From the NCBI RefSeq assembly GCF_964355755.1, contig NC_092674.1:1867001-1931000 (forward strand): 64,000 nt of DNA, read 5' to 3'. The notes under the pieces are model-generated. The model searched no databases. It was given only the letters and a program-made list of their open reading frames with translations, and had not been told where the DNA came from. This document shows positions 48,201 through 56,407 of the stretch, in pieces. The stretch is from Antedon mediterranea. Taxonomy: Eukaryota; Echinodermata; Crinoidea; Comatulida; Antedonidae. Numbering within the stretch: the stretch's first letter is position 1; the number at the start of each line of letters is the position of its first letter. The position numbers and the translations under genes are program-made.

Positions 48201-49396
48201 AAAATATTACAAATAAATATGGAAAGTGTTCCGTTTCGTAGTCGCATTGTTCCCAGACAGCTACATTGGCGGTGGAGTTTTCTGACGTCGAGAGAAGTTG
48301 GCGAGAAAAGTATGTCGATTCTGTGTAACAAAAAAAATACAATTTCAAACGTAGGCTATAAATGGAAGATATATATAAACGTCAAAACAATGGCGTACAT
48401 TAATGAAATGATTGTTTGCAGGGGTTGATAGGAACAGAAAAACGTTTGTTGCGTACGTTTCTAAAAACATTTTTTTTTAACTTGTACGTATTTTAATTAA
48501 ATTTCACCAATTTCACGGCTGTCGATTTTAGCCTTTCGCTACAGAAATGTTCCTAATTACATGAAAACCGACGCCGAAGTGTTGCCATAGTTCGAGTTGA
48601 TTACACAATGAACGTGGATGCATTACGAAGAAAACACTATTATTACCAAACTACAAAGAAGACCTAATTAGAGATTTTTTTTCGAAAAAACTAAGTCAGA
48701 GAAGACTGTTGACATTCGTGCAGTCGTAAGCCTAGCTACCACGTACATGTCCATTCACCTGCTACCAATGCAAACTAATTAAACAGCTGTAAAACGTTCA
48801 TATGTTGACATTGCTATAAACATTATTACACCTTTTACCACGTTTTTCTGCTTTATTATTAACTTTTATTATAAATTTCTACCAATATCAACTTAGTTTG
48901 ACAAAAAAAATTGTATTTGCCTAAATATGGTAGTGATATGACATCATCATGTCCATATATGGCCACATCACATTTTTTGTATCAAAGTTTGATAATGTAG
49001 ACAGAGCTTAACTGCTTTTCGTGTATATTGCTTGTTTATTGTTTTTTGTAATTGTCTATCTATGATTTTGACCAAATAAATTGAACGAATATTAGTTTCC
49101 AAGTAATTAACCTAGTTGTTTAATATATTGATGCGAAAAGAATTTATTTATAATGATATAAAATTAATAACCGAAATATCTTTATAATATTTATAACCAA
49201 ACGTACCCTCATGTTGGTATTGAGACGATGATACCAATTTGGCACACGCTATGGAGGATGTGAAGAATACAGCAAGTGTAATAGTCATCCGTAACAACCA
49301 GCGCTTCCCCGCCGCCGACGAAGCCACCGCCGCACCCTGATGACGACGACGACGCGGAAACCACCTGGGTCGGGCGCCAACATGTATATCGTCCAT
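42085..49396 (-). CDS. SLC24A3/4-like: Potassium-dependent sodium/calcium exchanger (NCKX/SLC24), complete
   Basis: Plasma-membrane antiporter expected to extrude Ca2+ and K+ in exchange for Na+. Coding exons in transcript order: 49396-49207, 48320-48171, 47914-47673, 47387-47191, 46925-46805, 45814-45713, 45192-44764, 44403-44213, 43642-43489, 43158-42991, 42291-42085. All phases agree: 2151 bp, about 716 residues. N-terminal membrane segment near 37-55, then a short outer loop with glycosylation site NST. Alpha-1 repeat: [17 protein letters not shown], with acidic Glu154. Alpha-2 repeat: [13 protein letters not shown] and AIGSNVFDI, with Asp593 and Asp620. By homology with NCKX2, the second Asp is the residue linked to K+ dependence. 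A long acidic, Ser-rich cytosolic loop (about 260-520) separates the two halves. The LGLGLPFLI stretch is more like NCKX3/4 than NCKX1/2. Confidence 0.94.
42552..42628 (+). mobile_element. SINE-tail-like fragment
   Basis: GAGTGGTATGTGCGCTATAA, then AAATCCTGTTATTATTATTA. The GCGCTATAAAAAT plus ATT-repeat form is common to tails of several invertebrate SINEs. In the last NCKX intron. Confidence 0.45.
42991..43158 (-). CDS. SLC24A3/4-like: NCKX exon: alpha-2 repeat
   Basis: Encodes [27 protein letters not shown] and [13 protein letters not shown]. The donor ATG|GTACGA is weaker than the others in this gene. Acceptor GTCTTTGCAG. Confidence 0.93.
43194..43371. mobile_element. Palindromic MITE beside NCKX alpha-2 exon
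   Basis: Outer ends GTTTATCGCAAATA and TATTTGCGATGAAC. Inner arms GCAAACGTCACGACGCGTAC and GTACGCGTTGTGACGTTTGC. The element ends about 35 bp from the exon's acceptor. Confidence 0.85.
43489..43642 (-). CDS. SLC24A3/4-like: NCKX exon: membrane segments before alpha-2
   Basis: Encodes [20 protein letters not shown] and [12 protein letters not shown], ending exactly before the alpha-2 Asp. Acceptor TTCTCCGTAG, donor CCC|GTGAGT. Confidence 0.95.
43744..43913. mobile_element. MITE-B copy, diverged
   Basis: TTAGTTCCCAGTTGGCG to CACCAAGTGGGAACAGAACC with CGCAAATAATTTGACCAATC inside. In an NCKX intron. Confidence 0.75.
44213..44403 (-). CDS. SLC24A3/4-like: NCKX exon: loop to membrane segment
   Basis: Encodes [14 protein letters not shown], then [19 protein letters not shown] and PPCNEEHN. 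Acceptor TTGTGTTCAG, donor ATCG|GTAAGA, phase 2. Confidence 0.92.
44533..44699. mobile_element. Palindromic MITE in NCKX intron
   Basis: Arms of about 45 bp: TATCTATTTCCGAAGTATCA and TGATACTTTGGAAATAGATA, then CATAGGAATATTTGGTAATA and TATTACCAAATGTTCCTATG. Confidence 0.9.
44764..45192 (-). CDS. SLC24A3/4-like: NCKX exon: long cytosolic loop
   Basis: Phase 0-0. Ser/Gln/Asp-rich low-complexity loop ([28 protein letters not shown]). The start at 45192 (AATAG|ACC) is preferred because AATAG is the first AG after a run of twelve C residues in the transcript. An alternative acceptor at 45168 would remove eight residues. Donor GAG|GTACAA. Confidence 0.78.
45231..45242. repeat. Poly-G/poly-C run
   Basis: About twelve G on the plus strand. 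In the NCKX transcript it is a C run some 40 bases before the long loop exon and could act as its pyrimidine tract. Confidence 0.8.
45713..45814 (-). CDS. SLC24A3/4-like: NCKX exon: cytosolic loop, 34 codons
   Basis: Encodes [15 protein letters not shown] and [12 protein letters not shown]. Symmetric phase 0-0, so it could be skipped without a frameshift. Acceptor TCTAATTCAG, donor TTTT|GTAAGT. Confidence 0.8.
45861..46022. mobile_element. Palindromic MITE (TTTTCCACTAGG ends)
   Basis: Arms of about 70 bp: AAGCCCATTTTCCACTAGGA with CTAGTGGAAAATCGGCTTAA, and CAGCTTATACGCATGCG with CGCATGCGTATAAGCTG. In an NCKX intron. Confidence 0.92.
46191..46708. repeat. 90-bp tandem repeat, about 6 copies
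   Basis: Unit AAATCTGTGTAAATGCCATG, continuing to GAGCAGCTAATGCGTTATAT. A single C/T difference is seen in the fifth copy. In the NCKX intron between 46805 and 45814. Confidence 0.97.
46805..46925 (-). CDS. SLC24A3/4-like: NCKX exon: start of cytosolic loop
   Basis: One base plus 40 codons, [15 protein letters not shown] to AKNQPP. Acceptor GTTTTTCTAG, donor CCG|GTAAGC. Frame and both splice sites fit the neighbouring exons. Confidence 0.8.
47011..47159. mobile_element. MITE-A copy in NCKX intron
   Basis: AAATCTCTGTCTACACTATC to TTTGATAGTGTAGACAGAGC in the intron between 47191 and 46925. Confidence 0.93.
47191..47387 (-). CDS. SLC24A3/4-like: NCKX exon: membrane segments after alpha-1
   Basis: Encodes [19 protein letters not shown] and [20 protein letters not shown]. 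Acceptor GTTCTTAG, donor CATG|GTAAGT, phase 2. Confidence 0.94.
47466..47628. mobile_element. MITE-A copy in NCKX intron
   Basis: AAACTCTGTTAACACTATCA to TTTGATAGTGTAGACAGAGC in the intron after the alpha-1 exon. Confidence 0.93.
47673..47914 (-). CDS. SLC24A3/4-like: NCKX exon: alpha-1 repeat
   Basis: Encodes [27 protein letters not shown] and [16 protein letters not shown], the family's most conserved ion-binding half. Acceptor TTCCATTAATAG, donor AAG|GTTAGT, phase 0. Confidence 0.96.
47965..48086. mobile_element. MITE-A copy in NCKX intron
   Basis: AAGCTTTGTATACATTATCA to TTTGATAGTGTCGACAGAGC in the intron before the alpha-1 exon. Confidence 0.92.
48171..48320 (-). CDS. SLC24A3/4-like: NCKX exon: outer loop and membrane segment 1
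   Basis: Encodes [17 protein letters not shown], then [20 protein letters not shown]. Acceptor GTTACACAG, donor ATTG|GTAAGA. Confidence 0.92.
48883..49010. mobile_element. MITE-A copy in NCKX intron
   Basis: Left end degraded (CAATATCAACTTAGTTTGAC). Right end TTTGATAATGTAGACAGAGC. Confidence 0.85.
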
Positions 49397-49398
49397 TA
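49207..49398 (-). CDS. SLC24A3/4-like: NCKX first coding exon
   Basis: ATG at 49396-49394 ([14 protein letters not shown]). The exon probably begins at 49398 after acceptor TTTCTTTCAG, so only TA precedes the ATG and a separate 5' untranslated exon is implied. Encodes an Arg-rich start and a membrane segment ([18 protein letters not shown]). Donor GAGG|GTACGT. Confidence 0.85.
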
Positions 49399-49987
49399 CT
49401 GAAAGAAAAAAAATGACGTAAATATTCAAACATCAAAAACTGTTGAAAATCAAACACACAATTACAAACATGATAAATCATTTTTCCAAATTACAAACAA
49501 ATACACACATTCGTTTCGTCATCTTCCTTGACGACGCAAAGAAAATTCTAATAAAAATAAAAAAACAGGATTAATCCTTGACATTACAGACGTCACACGT
49601 TCATAATTTTATCAAATTAATTACATGTTTTAGAGAACACAAACATAATTCAGATAACATGAAGCGTCTAAAACTGTTTTCGAAATATACGCGAGTGAAA
49701 ATTATTCTAGTTATCTCTCAATCGATTCTGTAGTGTTTATTAACTCATTCAATTAATTCTACGAAACATGAGAATTGCTCCTCCTCAACATCGCAGAGAC
49801 TTAATTGAATTAAAATTAAGTTGTAGCAACACACTTACGCGTTTCAGGTTTAAGTAATTACCTATGGTAACTATAGATAGGTCTATTCTGACAACACGCC
49901 GTGGTAAAACCTGAAATACACTGGGCCTAGACAAACATGTTCTAAAAATACGCAACATAAACTAACGTAAGAACAGAGCACTGTATT

Positions 49988-50030
49988 CAATCATAGAGAT
50001 ATTGTTCACTATAATATCTCTATGATTCAA
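49988..50030. repeat. Hairpin
   Basis: AATCATAGAGATATT pairs with AATATCTCTATGATT around a 12-base loop. Confidence 0.85.
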
Positions 50031-50993
50031 TCCAAAAGTATCTACTACACTGTATAAATATTTCGAGGTAATCTTTTAAAACAATGCATTAGCAAACTAC
50101 TTATACACACATTATTCAGTGATGTTGCCTTATACAAAATCAATAACGGTAAAGTCATTATCTAACATTAAATACTAATTAATTTATCCTTCATAAATAA
50201 TGACGATAATCACGAAGAATTGATGTTACAAGATTATAATTACCAACTGGTGCGCTTAAAAAACAAGATTTTGTGAGACATTGAATAAATACACTTACGT
50301 ATTAGTTCGGATGATGTATCGAGAGTTCTAAATATATTCAGTTTTAAATACTAACTATTTAGGCCCGTAAGTTTGTATTCAATTATAATATTAAGAATGT
50401 TTTAACAGATGTATTGTCCCCAAAAAATATGTTTCTATCATTAAATACTAACTTCGAAAAAAATTATGATTTCATTCACCAAACGAACTAACTTTTTCAC
50501 TCAACTAATTCTAAATATCATTCGGTAGATACATTTTGAAATCAAATTATAACGAACTTAAAGAATTGGATTACAAGAATATAACGAAATTCACTAATTA
50601 AACTGAAACACATCAATGACAAGGAAATTAATCATCGACCACACGATACAACCAAATTAATTAATTAATTATATTCAGTATCAAACAAGTAACAATAACA
50701 GTTTACAACTGAATGCAAAGTTTTATTATCACAATAGCTGCAGAATGCTGTGATTTTTTAGAATAAATGAAAAACTGGTACTACTATTATAAAAACCCTA
50801 CAAAAGGTTAACGTATAATAAATAAAGAAAAAAAAGCAGAAATTAAAACAAACAAACTACACGTGCTATTGTAGTATTAGAATGTTTTGATATTTTTCAA
50901 CGTACTAAACATATTATTTCAAAATACTTGGTCTTATTTGTAGCCATGTGTGTTTACACTTGTTGACTAGGTTCATCAAAATGTTGTTAATGT

Positions 50994-51029
50994 TAAACTT
51001 GAGCATTGAAGTCCAATGCTCAAGTTTAA
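50994..51029. repeat. Hairpin
   Basis: TTAAACTTGAGCATTG pairs with CAATGCTCAAGTTTAA around a short AAGTC-like loop. Confidence 0.85.
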
Positions 51030-52728
51030 CCTGAATCTGACCCGTAATTCCATGTACATTTTATTTTTAAAATTTTACGATTTTCATTGAATGAATCAAG
51101 TTAATTTCAGATATTTAGGCAAATAATGACCCCAACACTCGAACTATCATGATAATATTAAACTACTAAGTAGTCTACAAACAAGAAGATTAAGTCGAAC
51201 CAGGAAAAAAAACAAAAGCAAAAGAATAGACCCATTGTTAAATGTCCTCGCCTTTCCGTAAGATGATCGCCTCAAATGAAGAGGGTATACGTCACAGTGT
51301 TAGTTATGCCCTGCTAATTAATCCTGTCCTGTTGAACTGAAATTAATATCTTGCTTGCCCTTTTGGAATAATTAATTTCTCCTCAAAACATCCTAATTTT
51401 CCCATCCTAAATCTATTGTTTCATTACACATTACCAAACGGAATATTAAAGATGTATTCTCCCCAGAAAAAAATAATTATTAAAAATTTTTTTTTTTAAT
51501 ATGCCATTTAAATTTCATATAATAGTTATTCACTTTGACCAAAAATTAGATTAAAAAAAATTGTAATTTAAAGCAAAAAACAGTCAAATTGGCTGCCAGA
51601 AAATGAATTTTTGGTTGAATTTAACCATTTATTTTGTAATTTTTAAAGGGAAACATAATTTGTTTTCATTTTTTTTCTAAAGAAGTGATTAACTTTATTA
51701 AAACTACAAAAATAACCTATTCAACGTCTGATTTAATTAATCGTTTTGGGAGACAATACATCTTAAGTCAATAAATCCACACACAGTGATCTCAAAGTTG
51801 ATTTACTGTAGGCCATGGACAGTAGGCCTACTACTACCGAGGCCTACTAAAAACAGTGCAAATTCGTAATACATACAGATATGTATTGAGCTTTACATAT
51901 TTACAACCGTCTGATCTTAGCCTACCTGTTTAAATTCAGGCTATGTTTCCATCATTTACTTTTCAATAAATAAATGATATCAATGACATCTTAACAACGT
52001 TCTACGTAGCCCGATTAAGAAAGTCCAGTGCAGCTTCACCGTAATTAAGTTTCCACTGTCAAATGCACTACATCCGTGGCTTAAAGTTCGCACGAAACCG
52101 GATGTACACCTCAAGACGTGTTTGTAACCAGAGGTTCTCTAGCTTCCAATGTAATTTTAATCATCCCGATACATAAATCATGATCGATGATTTGAATCTA
52201 GGCCTATAGCATAAATCTTAATCGAAGAATCCATTTTACCCTTACCATGGCTACGAAAACAACAAATCAGGCCATAGAAGAATCGGCAGTCTATGTTCGT
52301 TACGCAGCAGTGATTCGTAACAACAAAGCCTTATTAGCTGTGACGTAACGCTTAGGTTAGGCAAAATTGGTACATGAATTCATTGTTAATACTACAGCGA
52401 ATACTTAGCCTAGTGTAGGCTTACTTATATCTAAAGGCGGTTGTGGTATAATAATATTAATAGGCCTAATAATATCTATCGACAGACAACATAGAGGCCT
52501 CCTACATAGTGGCACTCAATATATGAAAAGTGCGCACTTAAAACGTAAAAAATGTTACAAGTCACAACCAATTTATAATTAAAACAACCAATTTATATTA
52601 AAATTCTGAATACAACTCACTGCAGGTGAGCATGTCCCAAGTATTAAGTGTTAAACTTAGGCGCGCACTTCGGTTTCGTTCAATCCTTCCTTTCAGTTGG
52701 TAAAATAATCTAGGGCCTACCTAATGTA

Positions 52729-52790
52729 GGCCGAGGCCTAGGCCTATGATTACAGTAGGCGCCTACGGTCTAGGCCTAGGCCTAATTGCT
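52729..52790. repeat. TAGGCCTA palindrome cluster
   Basis: GAGGCCTAGGCCTATG and TCTAGGCCTAGGCCTAAT flank a GGCGCC palindrome. The AGGCCT word is scattered over the whole window. Confidence 0.8.
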
Positions 52791-53014
52791 ATTTAAGAAA
52801 ATATAATTATTTTATCTACTGTAGCTGTGTTGTATTCAAAATGTATTCGTTATTTAACATCAATCACAGACCAAGCCCGGCCTAATAAAAGTTATTGAAT
52901 TCCATTGGTTTTCACAAAAAAAAGGAAAATACGATTAAAACAATAATTAATAACTATACAATATAAAAATAAAATAAACATCAACACTCTTAAGCCTGTG
53001 CCTATTATACTTAC

Positions 53015-53100
53015 CATCAATCTATCCATCCCCCTTTTCAAAGACTACATGTTGGAATTGAACTGACTGCTGTGTGGTGTGTGCTGTGAGTTTACAAATT
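53015..53100 (-). other. Candidate 5' untranslated exon of NCKX
   Basis: A strong donor (GATG|GTAAGTATAA) ends at 53015 on the minus strand. The coding exon's acceptor at 49399 implies an upstream untranslated exon, and this is the best candidate seen. The outer limit near 53100 is a guess. The segment holds a start-stop (ATGTAG) and a five-codon upstream frame. Confidence 0.35.
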
Positions 53101-53213
53101 ATTCCATTCGAAAAATACGCGCGGTTTTGTTGTCATGTAAAAACGTCCCTCCAAACACAGATCGCACAATATTAACGCGCACACGTAACCATGTATTTGG
53201 CGTAATTGTGCTT

Positions 53214-53449
53214 AAGAAGCGCGGTTCCCAATAGAGACGCAAATTGACGTACGCGCAACGCAAGCGAGTTGACCAATGACAAGCCACTGTGCGACTGCCG
53301 TCGTTGCGTAGCTCTAGTGGGAACCAATATTTAGGATTTAACGCAACGTAAGTATTTGATCAATCACACCGATGACTTATTCGAACAGTGTCGCTCGTCA
53401 ATTGGGTAACTCACTTGCGTTGCGTCTCTTCTGGTGGGAACCAAGTTTC
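53214..53449. mobile_element. Two adjoining MITE-B copies
   Basis: First 53214-53331 (AAGCGCGGTTCCCAATAGAG to CTCTAGTGGGAACCAATATT). Second 53332-53449, ending TCTGGTGGGAACCAAGTTTC. The head-to-tail pair resembles the pair at 22371-22778. Confidence 0.82.
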
Positions 53450-54178
53450 GGAAAGGACGTAGTTAGTGAAGAATAACATTGATATGATAATTACTTACAT
53501 TACGATGCAAATTGTACTGTGCACAGCAGCAGCAATTATTAAAATCTCCTTCCCTCTTAGACTGAAGGCCCAACAAGAAAATAAATTCTCTTAAACGTTC
53601 TTTATATGTACAACCTGCATGAATTAGTTAGACCCTCCATTCTACAACAAACTTTAGAATAATTGATTTGTCTTCTCATCGATAATTAAGATTGTACAAT
53701 TAACCTTGTAGTCCTTTGTCATGTTGCTATGGAACGTTTGTATAAGAAATAGACAAGAGACCATGATAAAACGTTTGTATGCTTTGGTCCTACAAAACGT
53801 ATGTAATACAAGGACTCGTCTTTCTTGACCGTAAAAAAATATTTTATGTTTTATTTTCGTTTGAAATAGGTTAATGTATGTCATTATCAACGGAATTCAA
53901 TCAGGAACCGTGAAAACACAAACACTTTTTGTTTGTCTATTATCCAATTGTGTGTCCAAAAAAATCAGAATTGGTTGCTGTCCGGACTAAATTGACTGCA
54001 TAAAGGCGAATCGAACGGAACCGTGCCGGAGCAGGTGTGTTAAGACCCGACATTGTCTCATCGGACAATAATTCAACCTAATTATTGTAAAATATTAATG
54101 CACACACAACTGTCATACAATATCAAGTTCATCATTTTGTGGGATGTAAGGTTAACACTCCTTAATCTGTTTAAGTAT
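53450..54178. other. Intergenic, no gene seen
   Basis: AT-rich sequence upstream of the large foldback element. Nothing recognisable. Confidence 0.4.
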
Positions 54179-55506
54179 AGCCTGGGTGCAGTACAAATTT
54201 TGCGGGAAAAAAGTATAGGAAAATTTTTTTCTTTTTTTTCTGATAGAGTATACCATATAGAATGGCAGAAAAAAAATCCCCATCCCAGGGTCTTGGGGAA
54301 AATTTTTTACGGCACTTTTAAATTTTGGCCTATATAACACACACAAATGCCTATTAACACACACAAATACCTATATATAGGGGATAGGGAAAACCAATTC
54401 ACATTTTTTTTTACTTGGAGTTGTGTTATGATGATTAAAATTTGCTGAGGCTTACTTTTATAACTACTTCTTATAGTAGTTGATAAATCGAGTCGATAAC
54501 AATGACATCATCATGCCAGAATCCAATATGGCGTCCAATTTGGCGGAAAAAACAGGGCATTGCTAAACCCCCGAAAACCCTTGCAAACCTAAAAAAAAGC
54601 ATAGCAAACCCCACCGAACCAACATAAAAGTGATTGAATCATATAGTGTACGACCCACTGGGTATATCCATGTTAAAAAAAAAATTAAATTTCTACTGTT
54701 AACTACTTATTTTTGGGATAAAACATCATTTTTTGGTCAAAAATGATTGCTAAACCCTGCAAACCTCCAAAAAAACATAGCAAACCCCACCAAACCAACA
54801 TAATAAAAGTGATTGAATCATGTAGTGTACGACCCACTGGGTATATCCATGTTTTAAAAAAATAAAATTTCTACTGTTAACTACTTATTTTTAGGGTAAA
54901 ACATCATTTTTTGGTAAAAAATGATTGCTAATTTTTAACCAAAAAATGATGTTTTATCCCCAAAATAAGTAGTTAACAGTAGAAATTTTAATTTTTTTTT
55001 AGATGGACATACCCAGTGGTTCGTACACTCCATGATTCAATCACTTTTATGTCGGTTCGGTGGGGTTTTCTATGTTTTTTTTTTAGGTTTCCAGGGGTTT
55101 GCGGGGGTTTAGCAATACCCTGTTTTTCCCGCCAAATTGGACGCCATATTGGATTCTGGCATGATGATGTCATCGTATCGACTTGATTCATCAACTACTA
55201 TGAGAAGTAGTTATTAAAGTAAGCCTCTACTAATTTTAATCATTAAAACACAACTGCAAGTAACAAAAACTGTTAATTGATTTTCCCTATCCCCTATATA
55301 TAGGTATTTGTGTATGTTAATAGGAATTTGTGTGTGTTATATAGGCCAAAATTTAAAAGTGCCAAAAAAAAATTTCCCCAAGACCCTGGGATGGGGATTT
55401 TTTTTCGGACATTCTATATGGTATACTCTATTAGAAAAACCCCAAAAAAATTTTCCTATACTTTTTTCCCGCAAATGTGTATAATAATTGTTCTGCACCC
55501 AGGCTA
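54179..55506. mobile_element. Large foldback element with ~550-bp inverted arms
   Basis: Left end TAGCCTGGGTGCAGTACAAA is mirrored by TTGTTCTGCACCCAGGCTA at the right. Arms share GGGAAAAAAGTATAGGAAAA, CCCCATCCCAGGGTCTTGGG and AATCCAATATGGCGTCCAAT. A block of about 180 bp (AGCAAACCCCACC... to ATCATTTTTTGG) is duplicated in the left arm. No long frame inside. Confidence 0.93.
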
Positions 55507-56286
55507 GTAAGGTGTTTACAAAGGGTACAATATTTACAAAAGACCTATAGAAATCAGGTAACACTTGAAACATTAATGATCAACAATAAAACGTATGATA
55601 ATCCGGCACTTAGCACGGGGTTGTGAAACGGCTCTTTTCAATCAGGATGGGGGTCATCAACAATTTAGCACGACGCATACCAGTGAACTAAATATATATA
55701 AATAATTGAAAAAATAAAATGTCCTTATCCGCACAAACTCATCGAAATGTGAATTATTTTATCTCGAAATGTGAATTATTTTATCATTTTGATGAACACC
55801 GCCCTCACACTCACTATGTACTCAAGACGGTGATAGAAGGTTTGCACGCATTGGTGTGTATAGAATCATAATTTTCAGATTAAACTGGATTTTTTTAAAC
55901 ATTTTTGCACTATACGTATTTTTTGTTTACAAATTACGGAATTAGTAAGGTAAGAATATAGGTAAAATCATACACTGGTGGTTGGTATACTATGTTTTGT
56001 AATAATTAAATGTTCCGACTTATGTAACATTACTCGATCAAGACATTGACCTTTGGAATACCCACCAGCTGAGAGGTGACGGTGCATTATGATCATGAAC
56101 TACACAGGTTGAGAGAGAGGTGCAAAAATGGATCAATTATCCTTACAATAGAAAGTGCTTTTAAACGTCATTTATATTGACTAATTTTTGGCCTACTAGT
56201 ATTAAATGTTTTGAAAATTGTTTTTTCCAAGATAATCTATAGGCCCACACACAAATAAAAATAAACATTTTTTTTTATTTTGGCAG
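55507..56286. other. Upstream region of DHRS1
   Basis: A good donor (TAAG|GTAAGAATAT) ends at 55949 on the plus strand and could close the 5' untranslated exon implied by the acceptor at 56286. A 23-bp direct repeat (CGAAATGTGAATTATTTTAT) lies at 55743-55785. Confidence 0.4.
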
Positions 56287-56407
56287 CTAGGAAACAGAAT
56301 GGTATCTCTTAAAGGAAGCATTTGCATTGTCACTGGTGCAACAAGAGGAATAGGTAAAGGAATTGCCTTGCAACTTGGACAAGCTGGAGCAACTGTTTAT
56401 ATAACAG
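56287..56407 (+). CDS. DHRS1: DHRS1 exon with start codon: cofactor-binding motif
   Basis: Twelve untranslated bases, then MVSLKGSICIVTGATRGIG and the first helix (IALQLGQAGATVYITG). Donor ACAG|GTCAGA, phase 1. Confidence 0.93.

Larger units (their letters stand above)
49399..53014. other. Probable first intron of NCKX
   Basis: No coding segment seen. Holds two hairpins (49988-50030, 50994-51029) and a TAGGCCTA cluster at 52729-52790. Confidence 0.4.

Noticed and set aside
54053-55573. Mirror-image open frames (SIGKFF, RVLGK motifs) at both arms of the foldback element
   Set aside because: They arise from the inverted arms and carry no recognised domain.
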